Source: an uncultured Veillonella sp. (GTDB taxonomy: Bacteria; Bacillota; Negativicutes; Veillonellales; Veillonellaceae). Taken from it: a stretch of DNA of 6,953 nt. The stretch covers positions 1 to 6,953 of the forward strand of contig URZS01000056.1 in NCBI GenBank assembly GCA_900552445.1, written 5' to 3'. A program made the position numbers and the translations under genes. The notes below the pieces were generated by a model that saw only the letters and a list, made by a program, of their open reading frames with translations, searched no databases and was not told the origin of the DNA. This document shows, piece by piece, positions 5,234 through 6,953 of this stretch; positions within the stretch are counted from its first letter, which is position 1, and each line of letters opens with the position of its first letter.

Positions 5234-6127
5234 ATGACTTGTTATCGTCCGCTGATGGCATGGCGTAACCCTAATGCAATTAATCCTGAGACTGGAAAAG
5301 CTGCTATATTGTTTAGTCCGCCAGAAAACTGGAGAGATTGCGAACCTATTAAGGTTCCTTGCGGTCAGTGCGTTGGTTGTCGGTTAGAGAGGTCTCGTCA
5401 ATGGGCAATGAGATGTGTACATGAAGCTTCTCTTTATGATAAAAATTGTTTTATCACGCTTACGTTTGACGATGAGCATATAGCTCGTGACGGTAGTTTG
5501 CATTTAGAGGATTTTCAAAAGTTTATGAAACGTCTTCGCAAAAAATTCGGCGAAGGTATAAGATTTTTTCATTGTGGTGAGTATGGGACGCTTAACCAGC
5601 GTCCCCATCATCATGCTATATTGTTTAATTTTGATTTTCCTGACAAGGAATTATGGAGTGTGAGAGATAATGTTAAGCTCTATCGCAGTAGTTCTCTTGA
5701 GCGTCTCTGGCCTTATGGCTTTAGCACTATTGGTGACGTTTCTTTTGAGTCTGCTTCTTATGTGGCTAGGTATTGCCTTAAAAAGGTCACTGGAAGCGTG
5801 GCCGAAAGCCACTACCAAGGGCGAAAGCCCGAATATACGACCATGAGTCGCCGTCCTGGTATCGGGCGCGAATGGTTTTTAAAATACAAAAATGATATAT
5901 TTCCTAATGATAAATGTGTTATTAGAGGTAATTTAGTATGTCGTCCGCCCCGTTACTATGACAAGATTTATGATAGTATAGACCCTGTAAGCTTTGAGAA
6001 AATACGTTCAAAACGTAAAATTGAAGCTCTTAAACAGTCTCAAATTCTTGATTATACGAGACTTAATGTAAAAGAGAAAGTAAAAAAATTAAAGCTGAAG
6101 CAGTTGCCTCGGCCTATTGAAATGTGA
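5234..6127 (+). CDS. Replication initiator VP4 (HUH endonuclease, gpA-like)
   Basis: A 297-aa rolling-circle replication initiator. It nicks the virion strand of the double-stranded form, stays covalently attached through tyrosine and later rejoins the ends. Motifs in order are a Cys cluster CGQCVGCR (residues 43-50), motif 1 CFITLTFDD (72-80), the HUH metal-binding motif RPHHHAILF (123-131) with His125 and His127, and motif 3 YVARYCLKK (176-184). Motif 3 has two candidate catalytic tyrosines, Tyr176 and Tyr180, and Lys184 nearby. A family-typical segment RRPGIGREWFLKY (206-218) follows, and the tail is Lys-rich (282-289). All key residues are present, so the enzyme should be active. The start ATG 5234 touches the previous stop. 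Its ribosome site GGAGG (5216-5220) is 13 bases away, longer than usual, which suggests coupling. Several compact hairpins lie within this gene. Confidence 0.97.
   Translation: MTCYRPLMAWRNPNAINPETGKAAILFSPPENWRDCEPIKVPCGQCVGCRLERSRQWAMRCVHEASLYDKNCFITLTFDDEHIARDGSLHLEDFQKFMKRLRKKFGEGIRFFHCGEYGTLNQRPHHHAILFNFDFPDKELWSVRDNVKLYRSSSLERLWPYGFSTIGDVSFESASYVARYCLKKVTGSVAESHYQGRKPEYTTMSRRPGIGREWFLKYKNDIFPNDKCVIRGNLVCRPPRYYDKIYDSIDPVSFEKIRSKRKIEALKQSQILDYTRLNVKEKVKKLKLKQLPRPIEM
5798..5830 (+). other. Tandem GAAA-loop DNA hairpins inside VP4
   Basis: Two GC-rich hairpins sit 6 bases apart in an AT-rich gene. The first pairs GTGGC (5798-5802) with GCCAC (5808-5812) around CGAAA. The second pairs GGGC (5819-5822) with GCCC (5827-5830) around GAAA and contains GCGAAAGC, a known extra-stable DNA mini-hairpin. 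Structure is seen directly. A role in replication or packaging of the single-stranded genome is inference. Confidence 0.5.
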
Positions 6128-6137
6128 GGTATTTACT

Positions 6138-6452
6138 ATGAAATTATTTTCTGTGTATGATAAGAAAGCTATGTTTTTTGATTCTCCGTTTTGTGTTGAA
6201 AATGATATTCAAGCTGCTCGTGCGTTTGACCAGGCTGTTAATGATCCTCGCTCTACTCTTTCTAAGTATCCTGCCGATTTTGCTTTGTACTACCTTGGTG
6301 AATATGATTCTGGCACTGGCGCTGTTATGTGTTCCGATATCCCACGCCTTAGACATGAAGCTATGGAGTTTGTTCGTAAGTCGGCTGTAGGCGAAGGTCA
6401 CGAAGTCTCCGAGCCTACAACGACTTTGCCCGCGGCAGGCGCTGAGGAGTGA
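6138..6452 (+). CDS. Nonstructural protein VP5 (Microviridae ORF5-type)
   Basis: A 104-aa protein of the conserved small nonstructural family found between the initiator and scaffolding genes of gokushoviruses. The recognisable pattern is MKLFSVYDKKAMFF at the N terminus, then AARAFDQAVNDPRS (residues 26-39), SKYPADFALYYLGEYD (42-57) and a variable, Pro/Thr/Ala/Glu-rich tail (91-104). Its role is not well established. It has been proposed to act in DNA synthesis or strand switching like phiX174 gpC, without strong proof. I chose ATG 6138 because GAGGT at 6126-6130 precedes it with 7 bases of spacing. A TTG upstream at 6117 lies inside VP4 and lacks a ribosome site. The ribosome site overlaps the VP4 stop. 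An 11-bp interrupted stem (6380-6424) falls in the region encoding the variable tail. Confidence 0.93.
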   Translation: MKLFSVYDKKAMFFDSPFCVENDIQAARAFDQAVNDPRSTLSKYPADFALYYLGEYDSGTGAVMCSDIPRLRHEAMEFVRKSAVGEGHEVSEPTTTLPAAGAEE

Positions 6453-6456
6453 TAAT

Positions 6457-6909
6457 ATGCCTAAATTCAGAACTGCTTATGATAGAGACCTTGTAGAAGG
6501 TATTACCTTTGATGAGCCTAGTATGGCTCAACAGCACTTTAAAGATGAGTGCGACGTTAATAACATTCTTCGTAAGTATGAGTCAACTGGTTTAGTTACC
6601 CATGTGGCGAACGGTACGCCGTCTTACGGCGATTTTTCTTCCGTCTTGGAGTTCCAGCAAGCACAGAACATTTTAATCGAAGCACAGGACGCTTTTGAAG
6701 CTCTCCCAGCCTCTTTGCGTAAACGCTTTGACAATGACCCTGCTGTTATGTTAGAGTTTATAGAGAACCCTGACAACAGAGAGGAGGCTGAAAAACTTGG
6801 GTTGCTTAATAAATCTATTAATAGCACTGGTGATTCTAATGACGTTATTCCTCCTAAGTTGTCTGAGGTAGAACCCCCGAAAGAGGGGTCGGAACAGTTA
6901 CCTACTTGA
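6457..6909 (+). CDS. Internal scaffolding protein VP3 (B-like)
   Basis: A 150-aa internal scaffolding protein that would organise VP1 during procapsid assembly and leave before maturation. Gokushovirus signatures are QHFKDECDVNNILRKYESTG (residues 26-45), YGDFSSVLEFQQAQNILIEA (57-76), LPASLRKRFDNDP (83-95) and ENPDNREEAEKLGL (103-116). The C-terminal 30 residues are polar, rich in Pro, Glu and Ser, and probably disordered. The ATG at 6457 has GAGGAGTGAT at 6444-6453, overlapping the VP5 stop, so the two are coupled. The last codons and stop form the left arm and loop of a perfect 14-bp hairpin. It is the last visible gene in the prophage. In the circular genome it would lie upstream of VP1. 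Confidence 0.97.
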   Translation: MPKFRTAYDRDLVEGITFDEPSMAQQHFKDECDVNNILRKYESTGLVTHVANGTPSYGDFSSVLEFQQAQNILIEAQDAFEALPASLRKRFDNDPAVMLEFIENPDNREEAEKLGLLNKSINSTGDSNDVIPPKLSEVEPPKEGSEQLPT

Positions 6910-6924
6910 TGTAACTGTTCCGAC
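6888..6924 (+). terminator. 14-bp perfect hairpin overlapping the VP3 stop, probable terminator
   Basis: GTCGGAACAGTTAC (6888-6901) pairs perfectly with 6911-6924 around a 9-base loop that contains the VP3 stop. A short T-run, CCTTTTAGG (6930-6938), lies 8 bases after the stem, weaker and farther than in a classic intrinsic terminator. A second small hairpin (ACCCC 6873-6877 with GGGGT 6885-6889) overlaps its left base. It most likely ends the phage transcript, but a role as a DNA structure near the origin is also possible. Confidence 0.6.
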
Positions 6925-6953
6925 TGACACCTTTTAGGTATTTATGCAAGATT
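6910..6953. other. Right-end noncoding segment of the prophage, cut by the window
   Basis: Only 44 bases follow VP3. They hold the right arm of the hairpin and an unremarkable AT-rich stretch. The rest of the phage noncoding region, any promoter for VP1 in the circular form, and the expected attR/dif copy would lie further right. Confidence 0.6.

Larger units (their letters stand above)
2547..6953 (+). mobile_element. Integrated gokushovirus (Microviridae, Gokushovirinae) prophage, right end cut off
   Basis: Seven tightly packed + strand genes follow the dif-like site: VP1, VP2, a 31-aa peptide, a J-like basic protein, VP4, VP5 and VP3. This is the full recognised gokushovirus core in the usual circular order. 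About 4.4 kb is visible, close to the typical 4.4-6 kb for the group, so little should be missing on the right. The coding strand is T-rich compared with the flanking host genes, for example 26 T and 13 A in 3301-3360 against 16 T and 22 A in 361-420. That is usual for the virion strand of ssDNA phages. No integrase or repressor is visible. All frames look intact, which suggests a recent or functional prophage rather than a decayed one. A free phage genome assembled next to host DNA by error is the main alternative. Confidence 0.9.

Noticed and set aside
5342..5357. GAACCT-ATTA-AGGTTC palindrome in VP4 that resembles an SOS box
   Set aside because: The GAAC and GTTC halves are 8 bases apart rather than 4, and the site lies within a coding region away from any start.
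5534..5569. CTTCGC/GCGAAG stem followed by a T-run in VP4 as a terminator
   Set aside because: The stem is only 6 bp with a 10-base loop, and the T-run begins 8 bases away, in the middle of an essential gene.
6157..6390. A 77-codon hydrophobic frame overlapping VP5, considered as a lysis gene
   Set aside because: There is no ribosome site before its ATG. It lies wholly within VP5, and its hydrophobicity follows from T-rich codons read one base out of phase.
1..6953. CRISPR array, tRNA, rRNA, insertion sequence or phage integrase
   Set aside because: No spaced direct repeats, cloverleaf or rRNA-like sequence, transposase motifs or recombinase motifs were seen on either strand.

Overview
The window is a junction between a bacterial chromosome and a nearly complete integrated single-stranded DNA phage. 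Bases 1-2546 are low-GC host DNA carrying the 3' end of hflX, a methionine gamma-lyase-like PLP enzyme (YnbB/'aluminium resistance' family) and, convergently, lexA. This gene set and the extended AGGAGGTGAT-type ribosome sites point to a Firmicute. I infer the Negativicutes, but the sequence does not fix the genus.

A 28-bp site at 2547-2574 looks like a Firmicutes chromosomal dif site, the XerC/XerD recombination site. Immediately right of it, all on the + strand, is a Gokushovirinae (Microviridae) gene set: major capsid VP1 (2656-4236), DNA pilot VP2 (4248-4994), an uncharacterised 31-aa peptide (5007-5102), a 39-aa arginine-rich J-like DNA-binding protein (5114-5233), HUH replication initiator VP4 (5234-6127), nonstructural VP5 (6138-6452) and internal scaffolding protein VP3 (6457-6909). 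A 14-bp perfect hairpin covers the VP3 stop. The window ends 44 bases after VP3, so the right end of the prophage and the expected second dif copy are not visible.

The simplest reading is a temperate gokushovirus that encodes no integrase and borrows the host Xer recombinases to enter dif, about 80 bp upstream of the lexA promoter and transcribed divergently from it. All core genes appear intact, with full-length frames, ribosome sites and catalytic motifs, so the element may be inducible. No repressor, integrase or recognised lysis gene is visible. The two tiny genes between VP2 and VP4 are easily missed because they start with TTG and GTG, although both have good ribosome sites.

Points that most deserve a second look are the dif-type attachment site beside lexA, the separation of the capsid gene from any promoter lying left of the attachment core in the circular phage, the 31-aa peptide as a possible lysis or membrane factor, and paired GAAA-loop DNA hairpins inside VP4 that could serve replication or packaging.
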